From: Arion vulgaris
Taxonomy: Eukaryota; Mollusca; Gastropoda; Stylommatophora; Arionidae
DNA length: 64,000 bases
Direction: 5' to 3'
NCBI GenBank assembly: GCA_020796225.1
Contig: CM036755.1
Span: 80,051,772-80,115,771 of the forward strand
Of this stretch, positions 35,690 through 46,815 are shown one piece after another. Position numbers and translations under genes: made by a program. How positions within the stretch are numbered: position 1 is the stretch's first letter; each line of letters opens with the position of its first letter. A model generated the notes under the pieces. That model had not been told where the DNA came from, did not search any database, and worked only from the letters and a program-made list of their open reading frames with translations.

Positions 35690-36010
35690 TACAAGGCAAT
35701 GAGCGTGCAGATTCATACAGCGGTGATCGAGGAAGGACAGTCAATGGATATCATCAATATCATAAGAGAGGCAGGTCGTACAGATGACTTCTTTAAGAAC
35801 ATTTATAAATCTCCATCTCTATCCAGAGTGAAGGAGATGGAAGTGAAACTGGGAACCACCAGAAAGGAACTCTTTGTTAGAAGCATGAGACATTTGATTA
35901 ATCAACACAGGACAAGTGTGATTAGTCGTTATATGCTGGTAAAGATATGGGGAATGAGATCGGAGCATATACAGATCTCTCCGGAGTGTTGTGATGATGA
36001 TCATTAATCA
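35690..36010 (+). mobile_element. Interspersed repeat H with coding remnant (unrecognised)
   Basis: A plus-strand open frame of 102 codons encodes RSMRHLINQHRTSVISRYML and VKIWGMRSEHIQ. Related text occurs at 36400-36800 and at 51330-51610 (where MSRLINQHQTGTISRCMLL and EIWGKEIGQ can be read). Three divergent copies of the same peptide suggest a fragment of a mobile element protein. I do not recognise the family. Confidence 0.45.
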
Positions 36011-36059
36011 CTGATAGTTCAACCACCTTGTTTAGTGATCTTCTTCTTCTTTCTACACA

Positions 36060-36300
36060 CTCTATGAATTCAGGATGCCTGATATGGTTCTTCTGATTTT
36101 TACGTGAAGGCATGCTTTCCTTATTATCAGTGTCCCTCGCAAAACAGGAGTGTCATCTTTGACTTCAGAAGTTTTTTTATTGATCTCAAAATCTTTTCAA
36201 GTGGTTATTGGTTACTAAACTGATGTCACAGTACTTCGGGCAGACCCATAGGTGCTCAGTCTCCCCCAACAGATTTCGAAGGGTATACATACTGATGGTC
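36060..36300. repeat. Interspersed repeat pieces
   Basis: Resembles 3120-3245 and 45900-46010 (TGCATGAAGGCTTGCTTTCC-like text and GACTTCAG), then 1076-1200 (GGTTACTAAACTGATGTCAC, CTTCGGGCAGACCCATAGGT). These are fragments of dispersed repeats. Confidence 0.5.
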
Positions 36301-36399
36301 TCATTGGACAGAGAGATGAGTCAATTGTGAGTGATTAATTATGATCCAAAAGGTGGAGCCAGGTTTGATGCACAGGTAATGGACTGGATCACTACAAGC

Positions 36400-36810
36400 G
36401 TCAACAATTTGCAGAATTACACTTATATTCTTTCCGGGGCACATGTGTGTCATTGGCTATGAGAGACCAGACAAGCTGGCTGGCTCTGCCATCATACAGG
36501 GGGCCAGCCAATGGATTGAGCTGGCTGTGCCACATACAGGGGGTCAGCCAATGGATTGAGCTGGAGCCCTGATATGGTGTTCTGAGCGCCCACAAAGAGT
36601 GTGGCCGCAACGAGAATTTTCATTTAAACCAATCCACTTCAACTGCTAGATTGCAAGAGCTGGGATTGCAAACTAGAGTGGCAGAACATCACAACAAGTA
36701 TTAGGCTCATCAATCAACATTGAACTAGTACAGTCAGTTGCTAGACGCTGTTAAGATATATTGCGAAGGCAATTGGAACACCTATGGACCTGAGCGCAAT
36801 GAAGTAATCT
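36400..36810. mobile_element. Interspersed repeat H
   Basis: Shares with 51330-51610 the series GGCTGGCTCTGCCA, GTGGCCGCAACGAGA/TGTGACCGCAACGAGAC, AACCAATCCAC, CAACTGCTA, TTGCAAGAGCT and GGCTCATCAATCAACAT. An internal duplication of AGCCAATGGATTGAGCTGG at about 36500-36560 is specific to this copy. Confidence 0.65.
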
Positions 36811-37119
36811 GAGACTGAAACAGATCAGGAAAAAGTAAACATTTAACATATATGACAAAATGATATCAGTTATAACTACTACATAAATAGATTCAAGATA
36901 TAACTTGCCTGTGTGAATTATCCTTGCTGACAATACTGATGGGAGATGCTGAGAATCCATCTGCTCTGAGCGTCCCATCAACACGGATTGACAGATTTAC
37001 ATTGTTGACTGGTGAAAAAGTAGCAGCTGTCAGATCTGGTGTTGTGAGAACTGAAATAGCCATAGGTAGAGTTTTGTCACTTGAATGTTATCTTATGTTA
37101 TTCACCCAACGTCATGGGA

Positions 37120-37270
37120 CATTGGGCAATCCTATGTGTGCTCCGCCCTACGCTGCAGCAGCCATCCCAAAGCCTATGTGGTCACACCGTACCTATGAGA
37201 AGTGGGCATTCCCATGCATGCTCTGCCCTACGCTGCGGCAGCCATCCCAAAGTCCATATGGTCACTGTAC
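37120..37270. repeat. 81-bp direct repeat, two copies
   Basis: GCCCTACGCTGC, GCAGCCATCCCAAAG and TGGTCAC recur about 81 bp apart (about 37145 and 37226). Confidence 0.8.
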
Positions 37271-37389
37271 CCATAAGAAGTTGATTAGTATATCTTCTCT
37301 CTCTACAACGAAGACGACACTGTTGGACATATCCAAACTTAACTCCCAATTCTCACAATTGTTCCAGTGCCTGAGACTCTCTCATATCA

Positions 37390-37990
37390 CATAAATGAGC
37401 GTGTACGGCATTGATGACATAAGCTCTGTCCATACTTCTGCCTGCTTGTTGCCCTGCACTCCAGCATGTCCAGGTCTATACAGCAAGTCATTGTCTTGAG
37501 ATGTGATATACGAATGCTGCGCCCCAATTTCATGCGCAGATTTCCAGATTCAATCCTTTGAAGCATATTCATTGAGTCTGATATGATAATCGCATGTGTA
37601 GCCCGTTGCTCAGCCACCCATGAGAGAGCCCTGGAGACAGTGGTGATCTCCATAGCCATGCTCAATATTGTTGTCCCGAAGGTGTAGCAGTCATCAAGTT
37701 TACTTCCATTTTGTTGTGCTAGATATGCCCACAGTGATCTGGTTCCATGTCTGACAGAGCCATCAGTTATCAAAGGGTATGCATACTGATGGTTCCTGTG
37801 GCTCGGTGGTTAAACACTTCTCATTCTGCCCCTCTAACATCCAGTTCTACTTGTATAACGGGTAACTCTAAACTCATTAAACTGCAGGATAGATTCAACA
37901 TCTATTTTAGTGTCTTCATCCAACAAGACGTTATGAAGGGACTGAAGAACATCCTCTTATTCATCTTCAACTTTCCAATGATTGAATAAT
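37390..37990 (-). mobile_element. RNase H-type LINE fragment
   Basis: The minus strand encodes ITDGSVRHGTRSLWAYLAQ (first acidic residue of RNase H), MEITTVSRALSWVAE (the glutamate), and AIIISDSMNMLQRIESGN (the next aspartate). A degraded end follows. The stretch 37840-37985 resembles 49170-49270, a downstream part of the same LINE family, so the pieces are rearranged. Confidence 0.75.
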
Positions 37991-37999
37991 CAACATCGA

Positions 38000-38475
38000 A
38001 TATGGCGTGGTGGGTCTCTGGAACACTGCTGGATTTTTTTAGATGGAGATCAAATGGACATGTTCGGGGTGCTATGAGGATAGTTTGCATATAACTGGTG
38101 GTTGCCGGAACATTTCATTATATGTCTCATCACATATTGTACAACAGATGTGGTTCTTATACCTATTTTACTATACGTGTGTGTTTTCTGGAGGTTATGT
38201 TCTGCAAATGTTAATGGTTTGTATCAAGGTCCTTGTTCCCTACATTGTGTGTGTTTTTTTTTTTTTTTTTTGTCCGCTTTCAACTCAGACGAAGTTTCAT
38301 CTCTGAAACTGATTTTTGTGTGAAAATCCGTTTTACCAATTTCTTACAATGGCAGCAGTGTGCACATTGTAAATTACACTGGCAGCTGTGTGCTCAATGT
38401 ACTCGTAATTAGTATTCCTCGCCATACAGGCAGATTTTCTCCGACTTCAGAGGTACTCACGTTATCGTCCTGAGT
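38000..38475. other. No gene seen
   Basis: A poly-T run at 38250-38270 and a fragment like the 36060 repeat at 38400-38450. Nothing coding. Confidence 0.4.
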
Positions 38476-38479
38476 AAGA

Positions 38480-38595
38480 CCAGGGACTCGAACAAATGCC
38501 AGACAGTAGGTTCGAACCCGAGCTATGAGGCGTCTCACAGCTAGCAGGCCGAGCTACTATCAACTACTCTAGGCAGTTCCCCCACATTGTAATCT
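38480..38595 (-). mobile_element. tRNA-like SINE head
   Basis: On the minus strand TAGTAGCTCGGCCTGCTAGC gives an A-box-like region and GCTCGGGTTCGAACCTACTG a near-perfect B box (GGTTCGAAC). It is too degenerate to be a tRNA gene. A second possible B box, GTTCGAGTCCC, follows. Confidence 0.6.
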
Positions 38596-38870
38596 TCCTC
38601 TATAATTAAATACATAACAGCCATCCTTTATATATCTTCTTCTTCTTTGCGATCGCCCTTAGACTGATGTACCAGATTTCTCCATAAACCTTATTGATGT
38701 GAAAATCTGATTCATGCAGCCTTAGCATGGGTTGGTTTCACACATCTTCAGCACCATTTGGAGCTCTGGTGCTTATCCTTTGGTGATGTGTCCGGTTTCA
38801 GCCAGCATTTGCTGGGTTCGTTCTCCATCAGCCTTTGGCTGTCTCCAGTCAACCTGCAAGGCAGCAGGTT

Positions 38871-39165
<295 letters not shown>

Positions 39166-39189
39166 ATGAACACATCATCATGAAGGTTA

Positions 39190-39430
39190 ATAGAATACAA
39201 TGACTAGGGATCTCAGTCTGTTGCCTTGCGAATCGAAGGTTGCGGGTTTTAATCAGGACAGCACCTTTCTGTTCACCAGTGCATTTTTTCCAGAGACCTC
39301 TAGGATTGTTGCCGGAGCTATGGAGTTCAAGCATTGCACAATCATATCGGCAAGTGGCGTGTCATTTCTGCGGAGAGGGATCAAGCATATGGGATAAAAC
39401 CCGGGACAATGAAGTCAATCTTTTGGCTTT
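39190..39430 (+). mobile_element. tRNA-derived SINE, family C
   Basis: The head CTAGGGATCTCAGTCTGTTG, B-box-like GTTGCGGGTTTTAATCAGG, body TTCACCAGTGCATTTTTTCC and AGCATTGCACAATCATATCG, and the end GCATATGGGATAAAACCCGG with ACAATGAAGTCAATC agree with the minus-strand copies at 19030 and 55155. Confidence 0.78.
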
Positions 39431-39686
39431 AAACCCCCATTAATGACTACGGCATATTGAAAGAATGGTAGAGAAATGAGAGCCGAAACTTGTATAAAAT
39501 AGCAATCCTCCACATTAGTCTACTGTATCATAGTTGGAGGATTTGTGTTTCTTGATGATTCTTTATGCTATGTCAGCGGGAGTCTCCAACTTCTGGCAGG
39601 TACAACCAAGCCAAACAGACTGAAGGTAAAAGGCCAGACCAAAAGGCCAGGAGCTGCATAAAAAGGCAACACCCACATGTCTATAT

Positions 39687-39944
39687 GCTTCTTCTTCTGA
39701 GAACGCTCCATATCAACCACTTAACCACTCTTTGTGATTTGTATGTAATCCGAGCCTAATAGCAACTTTACGTTGAGCCAGTTATGCGCCTACAAGTAGG
39801 CCAGCACATCCGATTTCTGCAATGCTTTTTATTTTCTAAGGTAGCTTCCCTAGGCCCCTACCTCAGTCGGCTCCTACGACATGCCTTGTAGGTCGCAGTG
39901 TTATTATTCTTTGCTCCCCTTGTGAGCCCTGGCACCACACGGGC
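39687..39944 (-). mobile_element. SINE family E
   Basis: On the minus strand it starts at TGCCCGTGTGGTGCCAGGGC and runs through AATAATAACACTGCGACC, ATGTCGTAGGAGCCGACTGA, GGCCTACTTGTAGGCGCATA and GAGTGGTTAAGTGGTTGATA to the tail CAGAAGAAGAAG. It lies in intron 5, about 130 bp from exon 5. Confidence 0.85.
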
Positions 39945-40072
39945 ATTTGAGGATTTGACTCTAATCTTCGCACACCTCATAAAGGTGCAGCAGCACACAT
40001 CTGAGGCTGTTGTCATTTGCGATGGACTGCTATTAATAAAAAGCACAAAGACAGACAACAATGAGACCCTAC

Positions 40073-40276
40073 CATGTCGCTTCATATGCTTGTCCCTGTG
40101 ATGTGCACGGAAGAACATCTTCTCACAGAAAGGGCACTTGAAAGTTCGGTGGTATTCGCGTGTGCGCTTTGTAGTGTCGATCAAGATGTTGCTTGCGTGT
40201 GAAAGCTTTCCCACATTCTGTACAAGCAAAAGGTTTTTCTCCTGTATGCGTCATCTCGTGTCGACGTAAATGATGG
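40073..40276 (-). CDS. C2H2 zinc-finger protein, exon 5 (end of finger 3, fingers 4 and 5)
   Basis: The acceptor TTTTGTAAACAG precedes 40276 and the donor ATG/GTAGGG follows 40073. The exon starts [16 protein letters not shown], completing finger 3. It then encodes finger 4 ([20 protein letters not shown], then H) with C-x2-C-x12-H-x3-H spacing, and finger 5 ([20 protein letters not shown], then H) with the same spacing. Between them the frame slips at CACACGCGAATACC: two bases are missing, or one is extra, exactly in the interfinger linker, after HYKAHT. Read straight through, the first frame stops soon after. With the slip corrected, both fingers are perfect. Confidence 0.85.
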
Positions 40277-40379
40277 CTGTTTACAAAAAAAAATAATTCA
40301 AAAAGTTTTATAATTACACACTAATATTTTTGTTTAATAATGTCCCAAAATGGAAAAAAATATGGTGTCTCGATATGTT

Positions 40380-40740
40380 GTCAAATGGTGGCGCTGAGGG
40401 TGTCGGTGTCTCTGTTGTGTCAATAGTGGCGCTGATTTTGTCTCTGTCTTTTGTGTTAATGGTGGCGCTGATGGTGTCTCTTGTGTCAATGGTGGCGCTG
40501 ATGGTGTCTCTGTCTGTTGTGTCAATGATGACGCTGATGGTGTCTCTGTCTGTTGTGTCAATGGTGGTGTCTCTGTCTGTTGTGTCAATGGTAGTACTGA
40601 TGGTGTCCCGGTCTGTGTCAATGGTGGCGCTGAAGGTGTCCCGGTCTGTTGTATCAATGGTGATATTGTTGGTGTCTCAGACTGTTGAGTTAATTTTGTA
40701 TTGGTGATATTGATAGTGTCACAGTCTGCTGTGCCAATCT
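40380..40740. repeat. Minisatellite of about 36 bp
   Basis: Variant units of GTCTCTGTCTGTTGTGTCAA followed by TGGTGGCGCTGATGGT. Open on both strands because of its periodicity. Confidence 0.85.
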
Positions 40741-40794
40741 TGTATCTGTGGCATTGATAGTGTCTCGGTCTTTTAAGCCCCTACACAGTCTTCT

Positions 40795-41010
40795 TAAAAA
40801 GTCTCATACTGTGACATGTTTGGTCGGATGCAGTGACTGTATTATTTAGTCACCTTCTGCGACATGTTTGGTCGGATGCAGTGACTGTATTCTTTAGTCA
40901 CCTTCTGCGACATGTTTGGTCGGATGCAGTGACTGTATTATTTAGTCACCTTCTGCGACATGTTTGGTCTCCTACTGCGAAATGTTTTCGGATGTAGTGA
41001 CTGTATTCTT
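40795..41010. repeat. 48-bp tandem repeat, four copies
   Basis: The unit is CAGTGACTGTATTATTTAGT, then CACCTTCTGCGACATGTTTG and GTCGGATG. The first and last copies are degenerate. Confidence 0.9.
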
Positions 41011-41019
41011 TAGTTACAA

Positions 41020-41565
41020 ATAATAGGACCCTCCTGCTTCTCAAAGGGAAACAACTAAAAACATTTAATGATTCATTTTTTTTAAAGTGAGACCAAATAT
41101 AAATTAAAATTCTTAATATGACAAATAATTCAACAAATCTGAGGTTTGTGCTTGCAGGGTTACATGTGACAGCGTACATTAAAAACTTGTACGTACAACA
41201 TTACACTACCAACAAACTTATTGTTACACATATCATTAAATGATATTAATAGACCAGATTTCTTCAAGCATTTTTTGAGATGACTTAAATGTCAACAAAA
41301 CATTAATTTTGGCAGAGTTGTGTCTGCCATTCGACTCTGCAAGACACAAACCATCAAATTACCTTTACAAAATACCTATGTACAGTTTAATCCCAGCTAG
41401 AGTGGCTATAAGCTTAAATTTTGTTAGGAAGTCATCAGAGAGAATAATTCTGGGCAGGGAGCGGATAAAGAGCTTAATTTTGACTAGAAAAATGCCAGAA
41501 GGCGCTAGGGAGTCACTACAAGCTTATTATAGGCTACTGAGACATTAGTGAGCTTAATTTTATTT
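41020..41565. other. No gene seen
   Basis: No recognised repeat or exon. Phrases like GAGCTTAATTTT and GTCACTA(C/A)AAGCTTA anticipate the degenerate repeat at 42000-42480. Confidence 0.4.
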
Positions 41566-41574
41566 ATTTAATGA

Positions 41575-41912
41575 CTATGGAGTTTAATTTGATTAATTTC
41601 ATTCATTTAATCAATATAGAGTTTAATTTCATTCATAAAATCAATATAGAGTTTAATTTCATTCACTTTATCAATGTAGAGTTTAATTTCATTCACTTTA
41701 TCAATGTAGAGTTTAATTTTATTCACTTTATCAATGTAGAGTTTAATTTCATTCACTTTATCAATGTAGAGTTTAATTTCATTCACTTTATCAATGTAGA
41801 GTTTAATTTCATTCACTTTATCAATGTAGAGTTTAATTTCATTCACTTTATCAATGTAGAGTTTAATTTCATTCACTTTATCAATGTAGAGTTTAATTTC
41901 ATTCACTTAATC
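41575..41912. repeat. 30-bp tandem repeat, about eleven copies
   Basis: The unit is GAGTTTAATTTCATTCACTT followed by TATCAATGTA. The 30-bp length keeps frames open on both strands (NFIHFINVEF on plus, NEIKLYIDKV on minus). I treat the frames as by-products. Confidence 0.92.
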
Positions 41913-41999
41913 ACTTATCATCATCAAGGTGTGTATCCTTTATAGGACATTGCTCTCTTTGCAGCGCATCTGAAATTCACTGTCTCTAGCTAGTTATCA

Positions 42000-42490
42000 C
42001 TACGGCTCTAAAATTAATTCATTTAATTTCTACAGAGCTTAATTTCATTTATTTAATCACTATGGAGCTTAAATGTCATTTATGGAGTCACTATGAGCAT
42101 AATTTTGGTTAGGAAGTTACTACATAGTTTAACTTCTGTTAGGAAGTCACTATGGAGCTTAATTCCAGTTAATGAGTCACTATGAAGCCTAATCCCAGTT
42201 AGGGAGACATTCGAAAGCTTAATCTTGGTTTAGGACCCACTAAGATTAACTAAATCCTTGTTAACAAGTCACTAAGAAGCTTAATCATGGTTTGGGAGCC
42301 ACTAGATTAACTAAATCTCTTTTAAGAAGCTTAATCTTGGTTTGGGAGCCACTAGATTAACTAAATCTCTGTTAAGAAGTCACTAAGAAGCATAATCTTG
42401 GTTTGGGAGCCACTAGATTAACTAAATCCCTGTTAAGAAGTCACTAAGGAGCTTAATCTTGGTTAGTAAATCATTAAAAAACTAAAAATA
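42000..42490. repeat. Degenerate tandem repeat of about 30-60 bp
   Basis: Variant units with AAGCTTAATCTTGGTTTGGG, AGCCACTAGATTAACTAAAT and CTCTGTTAAGAAGTCACTAA. The most regular part is 42230-42450. Confidence 0.75.
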
Positions 42491-42499
42491 TGCTAGAGA

Positions 42500-43240
42500 G
42501 TTGCTCTGGACCTATTCTAGGCTGTGGATTAATTGATTATCTTCTAGAAGTCACTGAGAGCACCAAAGCCGTTAGTTACTTACTGCAGTGAGCGCCATGC
42601 TTTGTTTCCTACTTGAAGGACCTATATATTTACATTCTCCCTTTCCGTTTCGGTAAGAGATTTTAATTTACCGACATGAAGCTTATTCACAAACTATATG
42701 TTATCGGTTAAAGGTAACCAAAAATTATATTTTGTCATATTTATCAAATTTTCAAGCCGGTTACCAAACTGTACCAAATTGTTTACCGTGCCAACAAGCG
42801 ATAAGGTCATAGACTGTGTGAGATAAAAGGTGTAAATTATTTACGCAATAATGTTTAATCTCCATGTTCTTGGGTTTTTCTTATTATTGGATAAACTATA
42901 CGATAACCACCAAGTGAAAGGCAAATGTTTTGGAAATTCAAACCTTGAATGCAAGTTGGGACATTTTTATATTATTGTAATGCTTTTCTGTTGTAAATAA
43001 TAATTTTACATTTACAAATTTCATACTAAAAAAAAAATTAACAAACAATTGTTTTAGACTGATATTAAAGAAAATTCATTTACCTGCAAAATGATATATT
43101 ACTTATAAAATTCTGTTAATAATTCAGAAAACTGCAGCTGAATTTGTACATTCACCTGCAATGGGAAAGTGGGACCTAAATTTAATTCAGCCACAACCTG
43201 TTTTTCAATTCGGTAGCTAATCAGTTAAACGTTCTTTCAT
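42500..43240. other. No gene seen
   Basis: AT-rich intron sequence without recognised features. Confidence 0.4.
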
Positions 43241-43244
43241 TGTA

Positions 43245-43670
43245 TCTGGGGTCACTAGGTGTAGAGGTAAGGTGTTTGCCTTTTGCTCTAAAGGTACTTG
43301 GTTCATTCCATGCATGGAGTGATTGTTGTATTTTTCAAAAGATATTTGATCTTAATCTAGATGAGATTTAGTTCCTAGTGCTAACGGAGACGGAAGGAAA
43401 ATCTAGGTTCCTTTCCAAGTTGAGCATATAAAAGAACACTTGACAGTTGAAAATCGATAAAAGTAGGCTTCATAATCACTGCCCAGACAAAAATAGATTA
43501 AAAAAGATTAAAATAAAAATCATTAAAAAATGATATTGAGGACCCTGACGGTGCTATGGACTTCCTGCACTTCCGCCGAGATCTTCCTATGTAAGAAAGA
43601 GATCAGAGTACACACGGTTTACTCACCAAAGTGCAATGAGAATGATCCTATCAATCAATCATGGTTTTCC
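43245..43670 (+). mobile_element. tRNA-derived SINE, family B (about 420 bp)
   Basis: The head GGGGTCACTAGGTGTAGAGG contains an A-box-like segment, and TACTTGGTTCATTCCATG the B box. The body has GAGATTTAGTTCCTAGTGCT, AGTTGAGCATATAAAAGAAC, ACTTGACAGTTGAAAATCG and TATGTAAGAAAGAGATCAGA. It ends in CCTATCAATCAATC. The whole order is repeated in reverse at 56625-57070, which fixes the element's extent. Confidence 0.82.
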
Positions 43671-44124
43671 CCAAAGAAAATAAAAAATCTTACTGAGGTT
43701 TGAAAACATGCCTTCAGGACTGAGAGACCTGCGTACTAACTACTCTGCCATACTTCCCTCAAATTAACAAATTTAGGACAGAAACAAGAACAGAAAATAT
43801 TTTTTTAAATAGATCTACAAATGTTACAGGATCATCAATGTGAAATTTTTTGTTTCATGTAAATGGTAGTTGGACATAGGATCAGCCGGGACTAAGAGAT
43901 AGAAAAATTTGTTATAAATTTGTGACCCGGAGGCCAGTCTTGTCATATGCTCATCATCAGAGACTGCCAGCGACTATGTTTTCTTTACAAAATTGTATAG
44001 CATCCTCCATGATTGATAAATTCTATTAGTGCGTTCCCCCTATCGTTTTTCTACCCTAGGCCACATCCTCCAGTTGTTGCATATACTTTTTCAGAGCCTG
44101 CCTTAGCATTGATGTCACCCATCA

Positions 44125-44535
44125 CAACTGTCACAATAATACTACTACCACTACTAATACTACTACTACTATACCACTAATAATACTATTACTACTACCA
44201 CTACTATTAATAATACTACTACCACTAATAATAATACTCCACTACTACTACCACTACTAACAATACTACTCGCCACTACTACTATCACCACAACCACTAC
44301 TAATAACACCACTACTACTAATAACACCACCAATAATAATAATACCACCGCCACTACTACTATCACGACTACTACTAATAATAATGATACCACCACCACT
44401 ACTACTATCACGACTACTACTACCACTAATAATAATAATAACACTACTACTACTACTACCACCACTACTACTAATAATAATGATACCACCACCACTACTA
44501 CCACCACTTTAACTACTACCACCACTACTAAACAT
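44125..44535. repeat. Trinucleotide microsatellite (ACT/ATA/ACC)n
   Basis: About 400 bp of ACT, AAT and ACC triplets in mixed order, giving long runs of V and L on the minus strand. It lies in intron 4 of the zinc-finger gene. Confidence 0.95.
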
Positions 44536-44539
44536 CATT

Positions 44540-45140
44540 TCTGACAGTTCCACATAGGGTTGCAACTACTGCTTCATTCTACATCCATAAATTCTTATGT
44601 AGTTCAATTTTGTTTCACTACTGTCTATAAGTTTGGCTTTAGTCAAGTTTTATTTTTAGCTTGTCCTTAAAATGAGGGCAAAAATGGCATTACCAAGGAA
44701 TTGAAATCTATATTCTGAATATGGTGACACCGTACCTAACGTTCAGTTAACCATCCCCAGAAACATATTGAGAACTAGACATGGTTTTATAGGTTTAGGA
44801 ATAAAAGTTCCCTAGGAGGAAAAAAATGACCTAACCAAGGAATTGGAATCTGTATTCTGAGTATTGCGAAACCGGTATCCTAACTGTTCAGCTAAACGTT
44901 CCCAGAAAAATATTGATAATGAATATTTGAACATAAAATATTCACAGAATAACAAAATGAAACAAAATTTACAAACATAAAACTTTACTGTCATAAAAAT
45001 TGTTCTTAAAAATATTAAGCAAAAAAAAAAAAATATTAGGCTTTCTATTATTCTATCCTAAGTAGAAATGTTGTTCTTTGTTTTTTGTTAAGAAAGATTA
45101 GTTTTTTGAGTGCTACAAACATGCAACCCTGCATGACTAA
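44540..45140. other. Intron sequence, no gene
   Basis: Holds an imperfect direct repeat of about 115 bp (44695-44810 against 44830-44940, both with AAGGAATTG and ATTCTGA). Otherwise unremarkable. Confidence 0.45.
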
Positions 45141-45145
45141 CAAAC

Positions 45146-45229
45146 CTCAGATTGAATGCTTTTCCACAAATTCCACAAGTGTATGGTTTGGTTCCAGTAT
45201 GAGTGAGCTCATGACAGCGAAGATGATGG
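45146..45229 (-). CDS. C2H2 zinc-finger protein, exon 4 (end of finger 2, start of finger 3)
   Basis: Exactly 84 bp, one finger repeat. Acceptor ACAATTTCAG, donor CTGAG/GTTTGT. It encodes [18 protein letters not shown], then GICGKAFNL, and ends with two bases AG that join the C starting exon 5 to make Ser. The same AG/C-CAT-CAT junction is used on its 5' side with exon 3, so both intron positions fall at the same place in consecutive fingers. This strongly supports the splice model. Confidence 0.9.
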
Positions 45230-45299
45230 CTGAAATTGTTACCAATCGATCAAAGTTAATATAACAAGCATAAATCAAAATTATGGGGTTTTTTTTTGT

Positions 45300-46030
45300 G
45301 GATAACAAATCTCAAAGCTAATCAAAAGATTAGATATAGTCTTTATGTGTGACTCTATATGGACTTTTCATCTTTAACACTTTCACTGTCGACTACGACA
45401 AAAGTCATCAAAATACAAAGTCCTTTTGGCTGCCATCAACGACTTTTGTCGTCCGGGAGATACGTATATTTTAAACAGGTAGTTTCGCTTAGCCAAAACG
45501 GGTGTCCCGTTATGCACTACTTCTGTATTGTTCAGAAGAGCTCTCCAAAATGGCGGATCTAGCGTACCGCGTAAACATATCATAAGTGCGGTTTTTAACT
45601 ATTTTCCGCGATTTTCGTAAGTAAACAAAGATTTTCAAAATAGCCGATGTATCGGATGAATAGTGATGTCCAAAATGACTCTTATTCAGACTTTTTTAAG
45701 CCAATGATAGTGATAAAACGGACTCTGGATGTGATACAAATTTGAACTTTGATTCACATGACAATGTTTATATATCGATGGCAGATATTCCCAGAAGTAC
45801 AGGAGTTTGTTGAAAAATGGGTGGCAGTGGAAGTGTTAAAGTATTTTGGCATGTGTGAAACTGAAGATTTTTTTTATCTGTTCGCTCGCTTTGATAGTAG
45901 GCATTGTAATGGTGTCTAAAATGGCATCACTGGCTAATTTTTGCATGCAGACTGGCTTTCATCACCATTCAGGCGAGCTTTAGTTCGACTTCAGATTTGA
46001 TACGCAGGTCTTCACAGAAAAATCAGTCAT
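45300..46030. other. Intron sequence, no gene
   Basis: No exon recognised. Part at 45890-46010 resembles dispersed repeat pieces at 3120 and 36060. Confidence 0.4.
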
Positions 46031-46039
46031 AAGCGCCAT

Positions 46040-46155
46040 ACCAAGTGCCCTGGATATGCTTGAATTCATAGTGGGAGAACAGAAGAAGACGCTGCAGCTG
46101 ATGATATCTGAGCTTGTCTCTCTTGCCTTCAAGCTCATCCTTAAGTTTCTCTTCC
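46040..46155 (-). mobile_element. LINE family G fragment
   Basis: The minus strand encodes EEKLKDELEGKRDKLRYHQL, matching FEERLRDELKDKRDKQKLRS near the C-terminus of the family G LINE at 60240-60775. Confidence 0.65.
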
Positions 46156-46182
46156 ATTCTGCACCTTTGAATATGTTGCAGC

Positions 46183-46386
46183 CTGTGCATTGCCGTGGCC
46201 CTCAATGGAAACAAATAATAGTAACACTGCGACCTACAAGGCATGTTGTTAGTAATAAGTGTTGCAGAAATCATGTGCTGGCCTACTTGTAGGCACATAA
46301 CTGGTACAATGTACAATCGCTCTTAGGCTCAGATCACATACAAATCACACAGAGTGGTCAATATGGCGCAATCGAAGAAGAAAAGA
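46183..46386 (+). mobile_element. SINE family E
   Basis: Plus-strand copy: AATAATAGTAACACTGCGAC, CTACAAGGCATGTTGTTAGT, GGCCTACTTGTAGGCACATA, CAATCGCTCTTAGGCTCAGA and the tail GAAGAAGAAAAG. The head is truncated. Confidence 0.8.
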
Positions 46387-46428
46387 TAGAGAGAAAAAAC
46401 ATACATTGAAAACACAAATGAATCTCAC

Positions 46429-46674
46429 CTGCGTCTGAAACTGTGCCCACAAATAACACATTTATATGGTCTCTCCCTGTATGAATCGAATATGTCGTCG
46501 CAAATACTCCTTTTTAGCAAACACCCGTCCACAAAAGTCGCAGCTGCAAGGAAAGTTGGGGCCATGGTGGCTAATCTGGTTGGTGTGTGGGGTAACTGTT
46601 GTGCCTGGACTGTGAGAGATTAGCCGTGCACCTGGCATTAGTCCACTTCTGGCCAATCGTTCTTCAGCTTTTAC
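46429..46674 (-). CDS. C2H2 zinc-finger protein, exon 3 (finger 1 and start of finger 2)
   Basis: Acceptor TTATGTCTCACCAG, donor CGCAG/GTGAGA. The exon enters in phase 0, as exon 2's donor requires. It encodes VKAEERLARSGLMPGARLIS, SPGTTVTPHTNQISHHG, then finger 1 (CDFCGRVFAKKEYLRRHIR..H) and the start of finger 2 (CVICGHSFRR). Two single-base losses lie between them: CGATTCAT where CGAATTCAT is expected, and ACAGGGAGAG where one more G is expected. Corrected, the linker is the canonical HTGERPYKC. As written, the frame ends at a TAA at 46462. Both losses are in short homopolymers. Confidence 0.85.
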
Positions 46675-46815
46675 CTGGTGAGACATAAAAATTATCTTTC
46701 ACTTGTGGGGACAGGATTACTATCTTTTTTTATCTGTAGACATAAATATTATCTTTTATCTGTGGGGACAGAAATACTATTTTCACGCTGATTGTTTTCC
46801 CACACAACAATATTA

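Noticed and set aside
38480..38595. Functional tRNA gene
   Set aside because: The B box is good, but no cloverleaf with acceptor and anticodon stems can be drawn. It fits a SINE head. The same holds for the other tRNA-like heads in the window.
44169..44525. Minus-strand valine/leucine-rich frame of 118 codons as a membrane protein
   Set aside because: It is a translated trinucleotide microsatellite.
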